43,537 nt of DNA from Acidiphilium rubrum (GTDB taxonomy: Bacteria; Pseudomonadota; Alphaproteobacteria; Acetobacterales; Acetobacteraceae). The stretch is from the NCBI RefSeq assembly GCF_900156265.1, contig NZ_FTNE01000001.1, positions 14,402 to 57,938 on the forward strand, given 5' to 3'. Below, one piece after another: positions 43,418-43,537 of the stretch; within the stretch, counting starts at the first letter, position 1; each line of letters begins with the position of its first letter. The position numbers and the translations under genes are program-made. The notes beneath the pieces were generated by a model. The model saw nothing but the letters and a program-made list of their open reading frames with translations, made no database searches and had not been told where the DNA came from.

Positions 43418-43483
43418 CGGCGAGCCCCCAAGGGTCGGATCTGTATCCCTCGATACAAATCACGCAAGCCCCCAACCCCACCC

Positions 43484-43513
43484 CGTCATTGCGAGCGCAG
43501 CGCGGCAATCCAG
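43484..43513. repeat. Short REP-like palindromic sequence (GTCATTGCGAG type)
   Basis: CGTCATTGCGAGCGCAG followed by CGCGGCAATCCAG forms an imperfect palindrome with ATTGC/GCAAT ends. Sequences of the form GTCATTGCGAG...GCAATCCAG are widespread intergenic repeats in bacterial genomes. Only one copy is in the window. Confidence 0.6.
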
Positions 43514-43537
43514 CCCCGCCACACCCAACAACCTAAA

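Overview
The window is high-GC alphaproteobacterial chromosome, most likely from the Acetobacteraceae or close kin (Acidiphilium/Acidocella-like). This rests on the GcrA cell-cycle regulator, the COX15-type heme A synthases, the aa3 oxidase gene order, the periplasmic PQQ alcohol dehydrogenase and the codon bias. Genus is an inference. No tRNA, rRNA, CRISPR array, prophage or IS transposase was seen.

Layout. (1) 0.1-7.4 kb, alcohol/aldehyde oxidation: an AcoR-like sigma-54 activator faces an aldehyde dehydrogenase across a near-consensus -24/-12 promoter with palindromic upstream sites. A DUF779 protein, a PQQ alcohol dehydrogenase with a D-x-D (lanthanide-type) metal motif, an MxaJ-like periplasmic protein and a small cytochrome c follow. 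(2) 7.6-14.0 kb, housekeeping: speD and speE, a secreted phosphoesterase, moeB, an SH3-domain protein, gcrA and a PmtA-like methyltransferase. (3) 14.2-21.1 kb, aa3 oxidase operon: coxB, coxA, ctaB, a 61-aa membrane protein, coxC, surf1 and an M32 carboxypeptidase. ctaG is absent. (4) 21.3-24.4 kb, minus strand: rho, ahcY and a DUF4149 membrane gene. (5) 24.6-30.0 kb: a large membrane protein, two tandem overlapping ctaA paralogues (the second lacks a heme-ligand His) and tldD. (6) 30.3-37.9 kb, polyol cassette: FGGY kinase, zinc polyol dehydrogenase, a complete ABC importer and an L-xylulose-reductase-like SDR. Together these predict uptake of a pentitol and conversion through xylitol and D-xylulose to xylulose 5-phosphate. 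(7) 38.2-40.1 kb: an AT-rich, apparently acquired DUF262/DUF1524 gene, probably a GmrSD-like defence nuclease. (8) 40.4-43.4 kb, signalling: a BLUF photosensor, then an FHA-SpoIIE phosphatase divergent from a STAS/HATPase pair (partner-switching module).

Two non-coding repeat families stand out. One is a 181-bp bipartite inverted-repeat element (two full copies plus half a copy at the left edge). The other is a 22-24-bp T-stem/A-stem hairpin with a conserved downstream tail in most copies; its six copies show compensating base changes in the stem. Both lie mostly at gene 3' ends. A different short REP-like sequence closes the window.
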